A stretch of DNA of 42,056 nt, from NCBI GenBank assembly GCA_900314975.1, contig OMXI01000022.1, positions 22,346 through 64,401 of the forward strand, read 5' to 3'. Each line of letters begins with the position of its first letter. Within the stretch, counting starts at the first letter, position 1. The notes beneath the pieces are model-generated. The model worked only from the letters and a program-made list of their open reading frames with translations, searched no databases and was not told the origin of the DNA. Both the position numbers and the translations under genes were made by a program. This document shows, in pieces, positions 1 to 7,765 of this stretch. The stretch comes from an uncultured Eubacteriales bacterium. GTDB lineage: Bacteria; Bacillota; Clostridia; Oscillospirales; Ruminococcaceae.

Positions 1-70
1 GGTTTGGACGGGCGCAGATTTGCGGAAAGCCCCCAAAGAGAAGCAAGACGCAAGAATAATAGTTACAACA

Positions 71-103
71 CTTCTTACTTCTTACCTCTTATCTCTTGCA
101 TCT
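71..103 (-). repeat. Heptamer array, copy 1 (TAAGARR units)
   Basis: Read on the minus strand, an AGATG-like head is followed by TAAGAGG and two TAAGAAG units in a 7-base register. The same pattern recurs at 6661-6682, 21920-21958 and 31216-31248, and A/T-richer versions at 3111-3150 and 33801-33842. It lies directly before a terminator hairpin. Function unknown. Confidence 0.7.
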
Positions 104-111
104 AAAAGGGC

Positions 112-146
112 AAGAGCCCCGAAACTGCTGCTTCGGGACTCTTTTT
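112..146 (+). terminator. Rho-independent terminator of an upstream gene outside the window
   Basis: Arms AAGAG+CCCGAA (112-123) and TTCGGG+CTCTT (132-143) pair with one internal C/A mismatch around an 8-base loop, followed by five T at 142-146. It probably ends a rightward transcript whose gene is left of the window. Confidence 0.7.
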
Positions 147-329
147 GTACGTGTATGAAAAAAGCTGTTCGGGGGTAGTCCTGCCTGCGCAGCTGTACAG
201 CTAATCGGCTGCGCGGCATTGGAGGTAATAACATAAGTCAGATATATCTTTCCTTGGCATAAAGATAGCATAGCGGCAGGGAAATGTCAATACGAAAAGC
301 TGAATTTTATCCGAACTGTAAATCTGCTG

Positions 330-358
330 TTGCATTTTTGATATCAATCTGTTATAAT
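330..358 (+). promoter_or_regulatory. SigA-type promoter of the DUF3592-like gene
   Basis: TTGCAT (330-335), 17-base spacer, TATAAT (353-358). Transcription would start near 365, giving a leader of about 195 bases before the start codon at 560. Confidence 0.7.
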
Positions 359-360
359 TG

Positions 361-559
361 AATCACCGATGTAACCCTCCGCTGAAAGCGTCGGGTCACA
401 AACGGTCTTTCGGTGACGGGATAAACCCCTCACCGAAATCCCGCGGAGCTAACGCTCCTGCGGTGACAATTGCCTCGTCGCAGCCGATGTTAAGCAAGCT
501 TACATCGGGCTTTGCTCCGAGATAAATCATTTCAAATCAGCTTGAGAGGAGAGCGTACT
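361..559 (+). promoter_or_regulatory. Structured 5' leader of unknown function
   Basis: Three stem-loops occur in order: 408-438 (TTTCGGTGA against TCACCGAAA, with an inner GGG/CCC), 441-463 (CCGC-GGAGC against GCTCC-T-GCGG) and 482-511 (AGCCGATGTTAAGC against GCTTACATCGGGCT, allowing bulges). The last sits about 50 bases before the start codon and has no clean U tract. I could not match it to a riboswitch class that I know. It could be a regulatory leader or an inserted repeat element. Confidence 0.45.
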
Positions 560-964
560 ATGGGTGTCAAGGGTATTTTGCTTATTATTTCGGGACTTGT
601 GTGCTTTGTGGGATTTTTGATAGTTTATATGGGCATAAGAAAGAGAAAAAGGTGTACGGAGCCTGCTGTGGCGAAGATAGTTGACATCAAGCGCAGCTCG
701 GACACCGACAACGACGGCAACAAGTCGTACAGATACCGCCCTGTGCTTGAATTCAAGGTCGGCACGCAGACGATACGCAAGGCTGCGGGCGTAAGCTCGG
801 ACAAGAGCAAGGCGTACAGGGTGGGCGATATGGTCAATGTCGATTTTAACCCGCTAAAGCCAAAGGAGTTTATGACCAAAAAGCAGAAAACGGGCGCATT
901 CAAGGGCGTTGTGCTTATGTGCGCAGGTGTTGTGGCTTTTGTGGCGGTACTTATTATCTTTTAA
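560..964 (+). CDS. Small DUF3592-like membrane protein
   Basis: 134 residues with a hydrophobic helix at each end (about 5-24 and 112-133). Between them lies a soluble beta-rich stretch with the pattern Y-R-Y-x-P-V-L-E-F and, later, D-F-N-P-L-K-P-K-E-F, typical of DUF3592 proteins, whose function is not known. The start is ATG 560, preceded by GAGAGGAGAG; an upstream in-frame ATG at 512 has no such site. It is monocistronic, with its own promoter at 330 and terminator at 971. A second protein of similar design is encoded at 12823-13377. Membrane location is predicted. Confidence 0.75.
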   Translation: MGVKGILLIISGLVCFVGFLIVYMGIRKRKRCTEPAVAKIVDIKRSSDTDNDGNKSYRYRPVLEFKVGTQTIRKAAGVSSDKSKAYRVGDMVNVDFNPLKPKEFMTKKQKTGAFKGVVLMCAGVVAFVAVLIIF

Positions 965-970
965 AACAGT

Positions 971-1005
971 AATTCCCTTTGGATATATGTCCAGAGGGAA
1001 TTTTT
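971..1005 (+). terminator. Terminator after the DUF3592-like gene
   Basis: AATTCCCT (971-978) pairs with AGGGAATT (995-1002), with inner pairing TGGA/TCCA, followed by a T run. Confidence 0.8.
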
Positions 1006-1072
1006 AGTGCGCAGTAGTAAAAGTGTACAGTTTTTTGTTCAGTTTTTCTTGAAAGGTTGAGTTTTATGCGTC

Positions 1073-1101
1073 TTGACGGGGGATAATAAGTGTGGTATAC
1101 T
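1073..1101 (+). promoter_or_regulatory. Promoter of the C39-like peptidase gene
   Basis: TTGACG (1073-1078), 17-base spacer ending in TGTGG, TATACT (1096-1101). The TGTG element before the -10 matches the -16 region known from Gram-positive SigA promoters. A leader of about 130 bases follows, without an evident hairpin. Confidence 0.75.
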
Positions 1102-1234
1102 GTTTAGCGGGTTACTATGTGCAAAACCTGTGAGATATGAAAAATTGTTTCTTATTAAAGAGATACAGGGAGAAAAAGGATATAGAAAGATATAGAAAAA
1201 TTGTTCAGCTATATCTGAAAGGGGATTGGCGCAA

Positions 1235-2557
1235 ATGTCAAAAGGACACGTTAAGCGCTCGGTAGGCGGATACATTATCGCGGCGATAATTACCGCTGCT
1301 GTTCTTGGTGCGCTTATATGGCTTTTTTTCAGGTTTTATCCTTCGGGCAGCGATGATGATTCGGTTGCGCTCAAAAAGACACCTGTAACAACGGGTACGT
1401 CTGCCGTTACCGGCGAAACATCAAACGGGACTGTGACGCAAAGCACCGCGAAACCTGCGGAACTGATAAAGGTCGGTACGGTAAAGCTTGAAAACAATAT
1501 CGATATGACGCAGGACGGTGAGTTTTGCTTCAAATGGGCGCCCGCTGAAAATGCAAGCGGATACTATGTTTACCGCATGATAAGCAGTACCGAGCAAAGC
1601 GGTGTATGGCAGCTTGTGGCAACAACACAGGGTCATGATGACTGCGGGTACGTTGAGAAAGAGAGTCTGGACAATGCTGTTTACAGCTACAAGGTCGCGG
1701 CTTTTGCAAAAAAAGACGGCGGCGTTATTGTGGGTGAGAGCAGCAACGTTATTGACCTTGACCTGACGGAGAAAGCTCCCGATTCTGTAAATATGTATAT
1801 GCTGCCGCAAGGCACGCAGATATTCAATGAGCAGCTGCAGCTCGTCTACACGATAAGCAACAATGACTCGATAGGCTGCTATACGGGTATGCCCGATGAA
1901 AGCCGTGAGGGCTACATCGCGATAGATTTTATGCTCACGACCGGATATGTCAAGGCATCCGCCGTTAAGCAGGTCGATAATGCAGTTGCCCTGCCGACCA
2001 GCGTTGTCGGGCAGGAGGGCGGAAAGATTTTCGGCACATCTGCCTGCGGACCGACCGCCGCGGCGGTGATAGTACGCTACGACAAGGGCGAGACGTGGGA
2101 CAAGGACGAGCTTATCAAGTTTGCCGAGGCAAATAAGCTTGCAGACCAGGGAAGCATGATGGGCGAGGTCGGTGAGGGCGGAATGAGCGCACCGATGGTC
2201 ATCAAGATGATTGAAATGTATTCCAAAGGTCAGTACACCGCAAAGAACCTCTATTCTGACAAGGAAAAGCCGTCGGAAACACTCAAAAAGCTGATAGACC
2301 AGGGCAAGCATTCTATCCTGTCCGTCAGATATGCGTGGGGAATCGTTCACCACCAGTATTCGATAGTACACTTTGTAGAGCCGTGCGCGTACTCGATAGA
2401 GGACGGCAAGCTGTATTTCTACTACGGTGATACAGGCTACGGCAACGGTTCAAAGGCTCTTGTCAAGGTCGCTGCCGACGAACTTGACCAGTCGGTCGCT
2501 ATGGTCGACTCCGAGCCAAAGTGCATAATCGTGCTTGACGAGTCCAAGGCGCAGTAA
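1235..2557 (+). CDS. Membrane-anchored C39-like cysteine peptidase
   Basis: 440 residues. A single N-terminal membrane helix (about 10-33) precedes a Thr/Ser-rich linker, a fibronectin-III-like segment (about 80-175, with G-Y-Y-V-Y-R), a short SH3-like region, and a C-terminal peptidase C39-like domain. The candidate catalytic cysteine is Cys271 in GTSACGPTAA and the candidate histidine is His379 in IVHFVEP, in the order expected for papain-like folds. This suggests an extracytoplasmic peptidase or amidase; the substrate is unknown. The start is ATG 1235, ten bases after AAAGGGG; the TTG at 1226 is too close to that site. It has its own promoter at 1073. It converges on the next gene with only 5 bases between the two stop codons. 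Confidence 0.75.
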   Translation: MSKGHVKRSVGGYIIAAIITAAVLGALIWLFFRFYPSGSDDDSVALKKTPVTTGTSAVTGETSNGTVTQSTAKPAELIKVGTVKLENNIDMTQDGEFCFKWAPAENASGYYVYRMISSTEQSGVWQLVATTQGHDDCGYVEKESLDNAVYSYKVAAFAKKDGGVIVGESSNVIDLDLTEKAPDSVNMYMLPQGTQIFNEQLQLVYTISNNDSIGCYTGMPDESREGYIAIDFMLTTGYVKASAVKQVDNAVALPTSVVGQEGGKIFGTSACGPTAAAVIVRYDKGETWDKDELIKFAEANKLADQGSMMGEVGEGGMSAPMVIKMIEMYSKGQYTAKNLYSDKEKPSETLKKLIDQGKHSILSVRYAWGIVHHQYSIVHFVEPCAYSIEDGKLYFYYGDTGYGNGSKALVKVAADELDQSVAMVDSEPKCIIVLDESKAQ

Positions 2558-2562
2558 TAGTA

Positions 2563-3048
2563 TCAGAACTCACATTTGAGCTGATCTGAAAAGGTCAGCT
2601 CTTTTATTTTGCCGTCCTCAAACTGCGCGGTGAAATCCTGACCGTTCACGCTGCCTTTTTCGGTGACGGTGCTGCCGTCCTTGGTGCAGGTCATTCCGCG
2701 CTTGTTTATTATCTCCTCCAGTGCGCCGCAGCACAGGCTTGCGGATGACCACTGCGGCAGTGATTTGCGCTCAAGCTCGTATTTCAAGCCCTGCATTTCA
2801 AGGGTGCAGACGTTGCCCGTAAAGCCGAGCTTCAGCCCTGCGACAGTTTCGGGGGCGGAGAACTCCATTTGCCAGATGTCCGCATCTGCGCGCGAGACGG
2901 TGGCGGTGTACTCCCTTGCGCCGTGGGTGATTTTTACCTGCGAGGTGAATTTTTCGTCTATCTCGCACGGCTTGGCACTGCCCTGTGATGAACACGAGCA
3001 AAAGCACACGCACGCAGCGAGCGCGGTGATAAGTGGTTTGATACGCAT
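2563..3048 (-). CDS. Putative lipoprotein of unknown function
   Basis: 161 residues beginning with a short charged and hydrophobic leader, MRIKPLITALAACVCFC, followed by Cys-Ser-Cys-Ser-Ser, which looks like a type II signal peptide, although the lipobox is weak and the modified cysteine cannot be chosen with certainty. The mature part is polar and beta-rich, with repeated short strands and two cysteines (SLCCGAL). It resembles small secreted lipoproteins that I cannot assign. The start ATG 3048 is preceded by AGGAGG at a good distance. The gene stands alone and converges with the C39-like gene. An unassigned exported protein is the safest reading. Confidence 0.65.
   Translation of the reverse strand: MRIKPLITALAACVCFCSCSSQGSAKPCEIDEKFTSQVKITHGAREYTATVSRADADIWQMEFSAPETVAGLKLGFTGNVCTLEMQGLKYELERKSLPQWSSASLCCGALEEIINKRGMTCTKDGSTVTEKGSVNGQDFTAQFEDGKIKELTFSDQLKCEF
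2578..2610 (+). terminator. Terminator of the C39-like gene, inside the opposite gene
   Basis: GAGCTGATC (2578-2586) pairs with GGTCAGCTC (2593-2601) around TGAAAA, followed by TTTTATTTT. It lies within the last codons of the leftward gene 2563-3048, so those codons double as the terminator of the rightward transcript. Confidence 0.75.
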
Positions 3049-3091
3049 AATTTGCCTCCTGAAAAAAGATATTAGTAAGATAAATAAGAAT

Positions 3092-3171
3092 TTAGCGTCT
3101 TTGACGCTAACAGTGAATAGTGAATAACGAATAGTGAAAAGTTTATAGTTAAGGTATCGCCTTCGGCGATA
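3092..3171. repeat. Hairpin-heptamer-hairpin element A
   Basis: A perfect hairpin TTAGCGTC-TTT-GACGCTAA (3092-3110) is followed by an array of heptamers (TAGTGAA, TAACGAA, TAGTGAA and degenerate units, 3111-3150) and a second hairpin TATCGC-CTTCGG-CGATA (3155-3171) with a UUCG-type loop. The same three-part design recurs at 33769-33862. It lies between two leftward genes. It may be a small non-autonomous repeat element. Confidence 0.6.
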
Positions 3172-3199
3172 TATTAAAATTATACTATTACAGCATAAT

Positions 3200-3239
3200 A
3201 AAAAGGGCTGTTCTTCTTGATACAGAAGAACAACCCTTT
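3200..3239 (-). terminator. Terminator of the acpS-nnr operon
   Basis: On the minus strand, AAAGGGTTGTTCTTC pairs with GAAGAACAGCCCTTT around a 7-base loop and is followed by TT. It starts 12 bases after the nnr stop codon. Confidence 0.9.
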
Positions 3240-3250
3240 GTAGTTTGATA

Positions 3251-4768
3251 TTACATATCCTCGATTGCCTTTAAGCTGCGCGGTATCTCACGCAGGATGT
3301 CCGTTGGCAAGACGCTGCGCGGTGATGCGTCGTTGCAAAGTATCTGCGCGGTCGTACCGAGAATGTAGCTTGCGGCGGCACAGGCTGCGGTTATATCGCT
3401 GCCCTGCGCGATAAGCGATGCGGTCATGCCTGCGAGGATATCCCCGGAGCCGCCCTTTGCAAGTGCGGTATTGCCTGCATCGACAAGCACGCAGCCGTCA
3501 CGCGTGACCACGATAGTTTCGCTGCTCTTTGCCACGACGGTTACGCCGTACTTGTCGGCTATCTGCTGCGCACAGCCCAGCGGGTCTTCGATGACCTGCG
3601 AAATGTCGCAGCGGCAAAGCCTTGAAAGCTCCTTGGGGTGAGGTGTGAGTATCACTTCGGATTTTTTCTCCTGTAATACATCTATATTCACCGCGAGCGA
3701 GTTTATGCCGTCGGCATCTATTACGACGGGACACTGTGATTCGCGCACTATCTGCGAGATAAGCATTTCGGTCTGACCCGTATGACCTATTCCGCAGCCA
3801 ACGAGCAGGCAGCCTGCGTTTTTGGTCTTTTCGATTATCATATCGGCGTTTGAGTGCAGAATGAAGCCCTTGTCGTCGCGCGCGAGCTGGGTGTAGATAC
3901 ATTCAAGTATCGTTGAGGAGAGCGAGGTGATGACGCGGTGGGTGGTGCAAAGCTCGCAAAGACCGATGCCTGTGCGCATTGCGCCGATAACGCTCATACC
4001 TGCTGCGCCGACATAGGTATCGCTGCCGCACACGGCGATAAGCTTGCCGAAGGTGCCTTTATGACCGTACGGCACGCGGTAGGGCAGTGCGTTTTTGACG
4101 TACTGCGCGTCGCAAACGGTAATGGGGTAGTTGTTTCTGCGCGCTTTTTCGGGGATATCTATATCTGCGACAACTATTTCGCCGCAGTTGTATTTTGAGG
4201 GAGAAATAAGCAGACCGAGCTTTTTTGCGTGGAAGGTGACGGTGAGGTCGGCTTTGAAGGCGTTCTTATCAGCCTTGCCGTTTGAGGCATCGCACCCAGA
4301 GGGGACATCGCACGCAACGTGAAGGGCTGTACAGCTGTTTGCCGCCTTGAAGATATCCGCCTGCTGCGCGTTGAGCTCGCCCTTGAAGCCTGTGCCGAAA
4401 ACGCAGTCGACAATGACCTCGCAGCCGTCGAGCGCGCTTTGCAGGTCGGTCTCTACGCAAACGCTTTTATTGAGTTTTTCAAAGGCATTGAGCGCAAGTT
4501 CTGTCTGCGGCTGACCGCAGCACAAAAAGACCTTGACGCTTACGCCTGCAAAGGCAAGGTGGTTCGCTGCGACAAAGCCGTCGCCGCCGTTATTGCCCTT
4601 GCCTGCGAGTATTGTACAGTTGTGCAGACCGCGCTTCATACACCTGTCAAGAACCTGTCTTGCGAGCGCCTCGCCCGCGTTATCCATAAGCTGCGCGAGG
4701 CTGACGTTATAGCTCTCGCTGCGCTGTTCGCACTTTTTCATTTGCTCGGTGGTCAGTATCGTTTCCAT
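3251..4768 (-). CDS. nnr: Bifunctional NAD(P)H-hydrate epimerase and ADP-dependent dehydratase
   Basis: 505 residues. It repairs hydrated NADH and NADPH in the cytosol: the N-terminal YjeF_N domain (about 1-215) epimerises NAD(P)HX, and the C-terminal kinase-like domain (about 225-500) dehydrates the S form using ADP. Visible motifs are AGKGNNGGDGFVAANHL in the epimerase half and, in the dehydratase half, CGSDTYVGAAGMS and ALAKGGSGDILAGM, the nucleotide-binding signature. Length fits the fused family. The start is ATG 4768, eight bases after AAGGAG; the GTG at 4777 overlaps that site. The acpS stop codon lies 5 bases upstream, so translation is probably coupled. This acpS-nnr order is common in bacteria. 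Confidence 0.93.
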   Translation of the reverse strand: METILTTEQMKKCEQRSESYNVSLAQLMDNAGEALARQVLDRCMKRGLHNCTILAGKGNNGGDGFVAANHLAFAGVSVKVFLCCGQPQTELALNAFEKLNKSVCVETDLQSALDGCEVIVDCVFGTGFKGELNAQQADIFKAANSCTALHVACDVPSGCDASNGKADKNAFKADLTVTFHAKKLGLLISPSKYNCGEIVVADIDIPEKARRNNYPITVCDAQYVKNALPYRVPYGHKGTFGKLIAVCGSDTYVGAAGMSVIGAMRTGIGLCELCTTHRVITSLSSTILECIYTQLARDDKGFILHSNADMIIEKTKNAGCLLVGCGIGHTGQTEMLISQIVRESQCPVVIDADGINSLAVNIDVLQEKKSEVILTPHPKELSRLCRCDISQVIEDPLGCAQQIADKYGVTVVAKSSETIVVTRDGCVLVDAGNTALAKGGSGDILAGMTASLIAQGSDITAACAAASYILGTTAQILCNDASPRSVLPTDILREIPRSLKAIEDM

Positions 4769-4773
4769 GGTGT

Positions 4774-5145
4774 TCACTCCTTGTAAAGTATTACTGCCGC
4801 TGTTGCATAGTCCTTTGTGTGAGAAATGCTCACTGCTGCGGTCAAGCCGCTTTTGCGCATTATTTCAAGCGCCTTGCCCGAAAACTCGAAATACGGGCAG
4901 CCGTTTTGGTCGCGCAGGCAGCTTACCTCGTGCAGTGCAAAGCCCGAAACGCCTGTACCGAGCGCCTTTGCAAAGGCTTCCTTTGCTGCCCAGTTGCCAG
5001 CCATTGACTGTGCGGGGCTTTTTTTGAGCGCGAACATTTCGCGTTCCTTTTCGCTGTACACGCGCTGCGTAAAGCGGCGTGAGGTACAGCTTTTTCTCAC
5101 TCTATCGACTTCGATTATATCGGTGCCGACTGAAATTTTTTTCAT
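4774..5145 (-). CDS. acpS: Holo-[acyl-carrier-protein] synthase
   Basis: 123 residues, the usual length for AcpS, which moves phosphopantetheine from coenzyme A to a serine of acyl carrier protein. The metal and substrate residues are visible in VGTDIIEVDRV near the N-terminus and NWAAKEAFAKALGTG in the middle; SISHTKDYA near the C-terminus is also typical. I chose ATG 5145, since AGGTGAG lies about five bases upstream and the protein then starts MKKISVGTD as in relatives. A GTG at 5154 overlaps the previous stop codon (GTGA) and is an alternative. Middle gene of a leftward operon with the membrane protein upstream and nnr downstream. Confidence 0.93.
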   Translation of the reverse strand: MKKISVGTDIIEVDRVRKSCTSRRFTQRVYSEKEREMFALKKSPAQSMAGNWAAKEAFAKALGTGVSGFALHEVSCLRDQNGCPYFEFSGKALEIMRKSGLTAAVSISHTKDYATAAVILYKE

Positions 5146-5150
5146 CGCAC

Positions 5151-5687
5151 TCACCTGTCTGCGCCGCCCTGGTAGGTGCGCTTTATCTCACGCGGAAGAT
5201 AGGGTACGATAAGCTCGAGCATTTTTGCGTTGGGTGAGAAAAACAGCGTTGTATCGCCGTAATCCTTATATTTGAAATCCATATAGTACTCTGCAAGCTC
5301 GCCGCTGTTGTCAGAGGCGATGACCATTGTGCTGTCCGCCTCGACCTCCATATCGTCATTCCAGATGCCGAAGGAGGTGATGGTGCCTATCTGCACGCTG
5401 CAAAGCCTTTTGCGCTTGCTTTTGCCGATTATCTTGTCAACGTCAAGCTCGCCGTTTGTGAAGGCATACTCGTACTCTATCACCAGCTTTTTTGAAAGCC
5501 TGAAGGAAAGCCACACTGCTGCTGCGCCGAAAAACAGAGCGAGCGGTGCTATATACGGAAAAAACGCTATTGATGCAAGCACGAGTCCGAATGCGAGGGC
5601 GAAGGCAGACACCTTTGCCCAGAGTTCAAGCATTTTATCGCGGTTGGTGGGTGTTTTCTCCACGACCTGTTCCATAAAAACGTCCAT
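5151..5687 (-). CDS. Two-helix membrane protein of unknown function
   Basis: 178 residues. A polar N-terminus (about 1-25) precedes two adjacent hydrophobic helices (about 26-72, containing FALAFGLVLASIAFFPYI), then a cytosolic beta-rich domain resembling a PH-like fold, with KLVIEYEYAFTNGELDVDKI. I recall similar Clostridia proteins classed as domains of unknown function and will not name a role. The start is ATG 5687; AAAGGA lies about 12 bases upstream. The stop codon overlaps the alternative acpS start, so it is first in an operon with acpS and nnr. Its promoter is at 5721-5749. Confidence 0.7.
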   Translation of the reverse strand: MDVFMEQVVEKTPTNRDKMLELWAKVSAFALAFGLVLASIAFFPYIAPLALFFGAAAVWLSFRLSKKLVIEYEYAFTNGELDVDKIIGKSKRKRLCSVQIGTITSFGIWNDDMEVEADSTMVIASDNSGELAEYYMDFKYKDYGDTTLFFSPNAKMLELIVPYLPREIKRTYQGGADR

Positions 5688-5720
5688 TGTGATATTAGTT
5701 CCTTTCGATTGATTGTTATC

Positions 5721-5749
5721 ATTGTACCACAACGGCTCTTTTTTTTCAA
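5721..5749 (-). promoter_or_regulatory. Promoter of the membrane protein-acpS-nnr operon
   Basis: On the minus strand, TTGAAA (5749-5744), 17-base spacer ending TTGTGG, TACAAT (5726-5721). It runs divergently from the promoter at 5788-5816. Confidence 0.7.
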
Positions 5750-5787
5750 GAGTTTTGTGACAAATACTGAAATGATGTGTGCGTGTG

Positions 5788-5816
5788 TTGAAAATGCGAG
5801 GGTTTTGTGGTATACT
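5788..5816 (+). promoter_or_regulatory. Promoter of the amidohydrolase gene
   Basis: TTGAAA (5788-5793), 17-base spacer ending TTGTGG, TATACT (5811-5816). The -10 region TGTGGTATACTGTTT is almost identical to that at 1091-1105. Confidence 0.75.
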
Positions 5817-5859
5817 GTTTTGCGGAAAAGTTGTTTGAGAGGAGTTATATTCAAGGAAT

Positions 5860-6660
5860 ATGGTCATAGATTTTCACATTCACGCATTCAACCCCAAGAT
5901 TGCGGAGCGCGCGATACAGACGCTTGAAAAATGCTCGGGGATAGAGCCGTTTACCAGAGGTCTTATCGAGCAGACGGTAGGGCGCATGGACGAGTGGGGG
6001 ATAGACCGCTCGGTGCTTTTGCCGATAGCGACAAAGCCGTCGCAGCAGACTGTGATAAACGACTGGGCGGCGCAGCAGGACGGCGGCAGGATAATATCCT
6101 TTGGCAGCGTTCACCCCGATGCAGACGATGCGTTTGACGAGCTTTGGCGGATAAAGGAGCTTGGTCTGCACGGTGTAAAGCTGCACCCCGATTATCAGGG
6201 CTTTATGATAAACGACCCGCGGCTTGACGGCTTGCTTGACGAGATAGAAAAGACGGGCTTGCCTGTGATATTCCACGCGGGGTTTGATGTGGTTTCGCCC
6301 GACCTTATACACTGTCCGCCGAAGCTTTCGCTTGAGATGATAAAGCGGCACAGGGGCTTGAAGGTGATACTTGCGCACCTGGGCGGAAACGACCTGTGGG
6401 ACGATGTTTACGACGTGCTTGCGGGAATTGACGGCGAGGTGTACTTTGACACGGCGTTTACGGGGTGGAAATGCCCCGACGAGATTATGACGAAGATAAT
6501 CAATAAGCACGGTGCGGAGAGGATACTTTTCGGCAGCGATTTGCCGTGGGACAGCCCTGACAGGATAAAGCGCAAGATACTGGGCTTGAAGATATCGGAC
6601 GATGCAAAGGAAAAGATACTGGGGCAAAACGCTTTGCGCTTGCTTGGCTTTCAGAGGTAA
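5860..6660 (+). CDS. Amidohydrolase-superfamily metal-dependent hydrolase
   Basis: 266 residues forming a predicted TIM-barrel of the amidohydrolase 2 type. Metal-binding motifs are in order: DFHIHAF at the N-terminus, GVKLHPDYQGF near residue 105, a histidine in VIFHAGFD, a histidine in ILAHLGG, and the aspartate in LFGSDLPWDSP near the C-terminus. The family includes decarboxylases and hydrolases; the substrate cannot be told from sequence. The start ATG 5860 puts the first metal motif at the extreme N-terminus as in relatives. GAGAGGAG lies 15 bases upstream and AAGGA two bases upstream, so the ribosome site spacing is not ideal. A heptamer array begins right after the stop codon. Confidence 0.85.
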   Translation: MVIDFHIHAFNPKIAERAIQTLEKCSGIEPFTRGLIEQTVGRMDEWGIDRSVLLPIATKPSQQTVINDWAAQQDGGRIISFGSVHPDADDAFDELWRIKELGLHGVKLHPDYQGFMINDPRLDGLLDEIEKTGLPVIFHAGFDVVSPDLIHCPPKLSLEMIKRHRGLKVILAHLGGNDLWDDVYDVLAGIDGEVYFDTAFTGWKCPDEIMTKIINKHGAERILFGSDLPWDSPDRIKRKILGLKISDDAKEKILGQNALRLLGFQR

Positions 6661-6682
6661 GATGTAAGAGATAAGAGATAAA
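6661..6682 (+). repeat. Heptamer array, copy 2
   Basis: GATG followed by TAAGAGA, TAAGAGA and TAAA, starting one base after the stop codon of the amidohydrolase gene. It belongs to the family also seen at 71, 21920 and 31216. Confidence 0.65.
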
Positions 6683-6711
6683 ACAGACACTTTGAAACGG
6701 GAGTGATAGGA

Positions 6712-7683
6712 ATGTCTGTAAAGGTCGATATTTCGGCGATACTTGAACAAAGGCGCGGAGAGTATGTTTCGGGGCAGGAGCTTGCAGACAGGCTCGGCTG
6801 CACGCGCGGCGCGATATGGAAGGCTGTGCGAACTTTGCAGCAACAGGGCTTTGGCATTAGCGCGGTGACCAACAAGGGCTACTGCCTTGCAACGGACAGT
6901 GATGTACTGAGCGAGGGCGGCGTGAGGAAGTACCTTGACGGCTGCGAGGGTATGCAGATAAACGTTTATTCAAGTGTCGGTTCGACAAACGACGTTTTAA
7001 AGGAGCTTGCGGCAAAGGGTGCGCCCGAGGGTACTACAGTTATTGCGGCGCAGCAGACGGGCGGCAAGGGCAGGCTTGGGCGGTCGTTTTTTTCGCCGCA
7101 GGGTACAGGGCTGTATTTAAGCATACTGCTAAAGCCCGACATCGAGGTGACAAAGGCGGTTCGGATAACCACCTGTGCGGCGCTGGCGGTATGCGAGGCT
7201 ATAGAAAAGCACACGGACAAAAAGCCGCAGATAAAGTGGGTGAATGACGTTTATATCCGCGGCAGAAAGGTGTGCGGGATACTCACCGAGGCAAGTCTTT
7301 CGATGGAAAGCGGCGGTGTGGACTACGCTGTGCTGGGCATAGGCGTGAACGTCTACAAGCCCGATGGGGATTTTCCCGAGGAGATAAGGGACATCGCGGG
7401 TGCGGTGACGGACATAAGGTCTGCCGACCTCAAAAACAGGCTCGCGGGAAGCATTATAAGCAGCTTTATGCGCTATTACAGGGATATCTCAAAGGGCAGC
7501 TTTTTCAAGGATTACAGCCGCAGGCTTATGTGGAAGGGCGAGCAGATATGCGTTATCAGCGGAAATAACAGGACTTTGTGCCGACTGATAGACGTTGACG
7601 AGGAGTGCAGGCTGAAGGTGCAGCTGCCAAGCGGCGAGCAAAGGCTTGTATCCAGCGGAGAGATAAGCATACGAAAAATATAG
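6712..7683 (+). CDS. birA: Biotin operon repressor / biotin-protein ligase
   Basis: 323 residues. It activates biotin with ATP and attaches it to the lysine of biotin carboxyl carrier proteins, and can repress biotin genes. The N-terminal winged helix (about 1-65: SGQELADRLGCTRGAIWKAV) is present, so this is the bifunctional form. The catalytic domain shows GGKGRLGRSFFSP, equivalent to the GRGRXG biotin loop, and KWVNDVYI with the conserved lysine, then a C-terminal SH3-like domain. The start is ATG 6712, eight bases after CGGGAG; the GTG at 6703 overlaps that site. No biotin synthesis genes are in the window. Confidence 0.93.
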   Translation: MSVKVDISAILEQRRGEYVSGQELADRLGCTRGAIWKAVRTLQQQGFGISAVTNKGYCLATDSDVLSEGGVRKYLDGCEGMQINVYSSVGSTNDVLKELAAKGAPEGTTVIAAQQTGGKGRLGRSFFSPQGTGLYLSILLKPDIEVTKAVRITTCAALAVCEAIEKHTDKKPQIKWVNDVYIRGRKVCGILTEASLSMESGGVDYAVLGIGVNVYKPDGDFPEEIRDIAGAVTDIRSADLKNRLAGSIISSFMRYYRDISKGSFFKDYSRRLMWKGEQICVISGNNRTLCRLIDVDEECRLKVQLPSGEQRLVSSGEISIRKI

Positions 7684-7701
7684 AAAAAATACGCCAGACT
7701 A

Positions 7702-7730
7702 TTGAAAATAGTAAAAAAATATGGTATACT
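7702..7730 (+). promoter_or_regulatory. Promoter of the pyridoxamine kinase-trmL-degV genes
   Basis: TTGAAA (7702-7707), 17-base spacer, TATACT (7725-7730). It lies 18 bases after the birA stop codon. Confidence 0.75.
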
Positions 7731-7765
7731 TAATTGATTAGATGTGTTGTAAGGGTCGTGCCGAT

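Larger units (their letters stand above)
1..329. other. Gene-free left edge of the window
   Basis: I see no supported gene here. The stretch holds one heptamer array (71-103) and one strong hairpin followed by a T tract (112-146), which suggests that a rightward gene ends just left of the window. Bases 147-329 show nothing I can interpret. The short open frames are not supported by a ribosome binding site or protein-like composition. Confidence 0.6.
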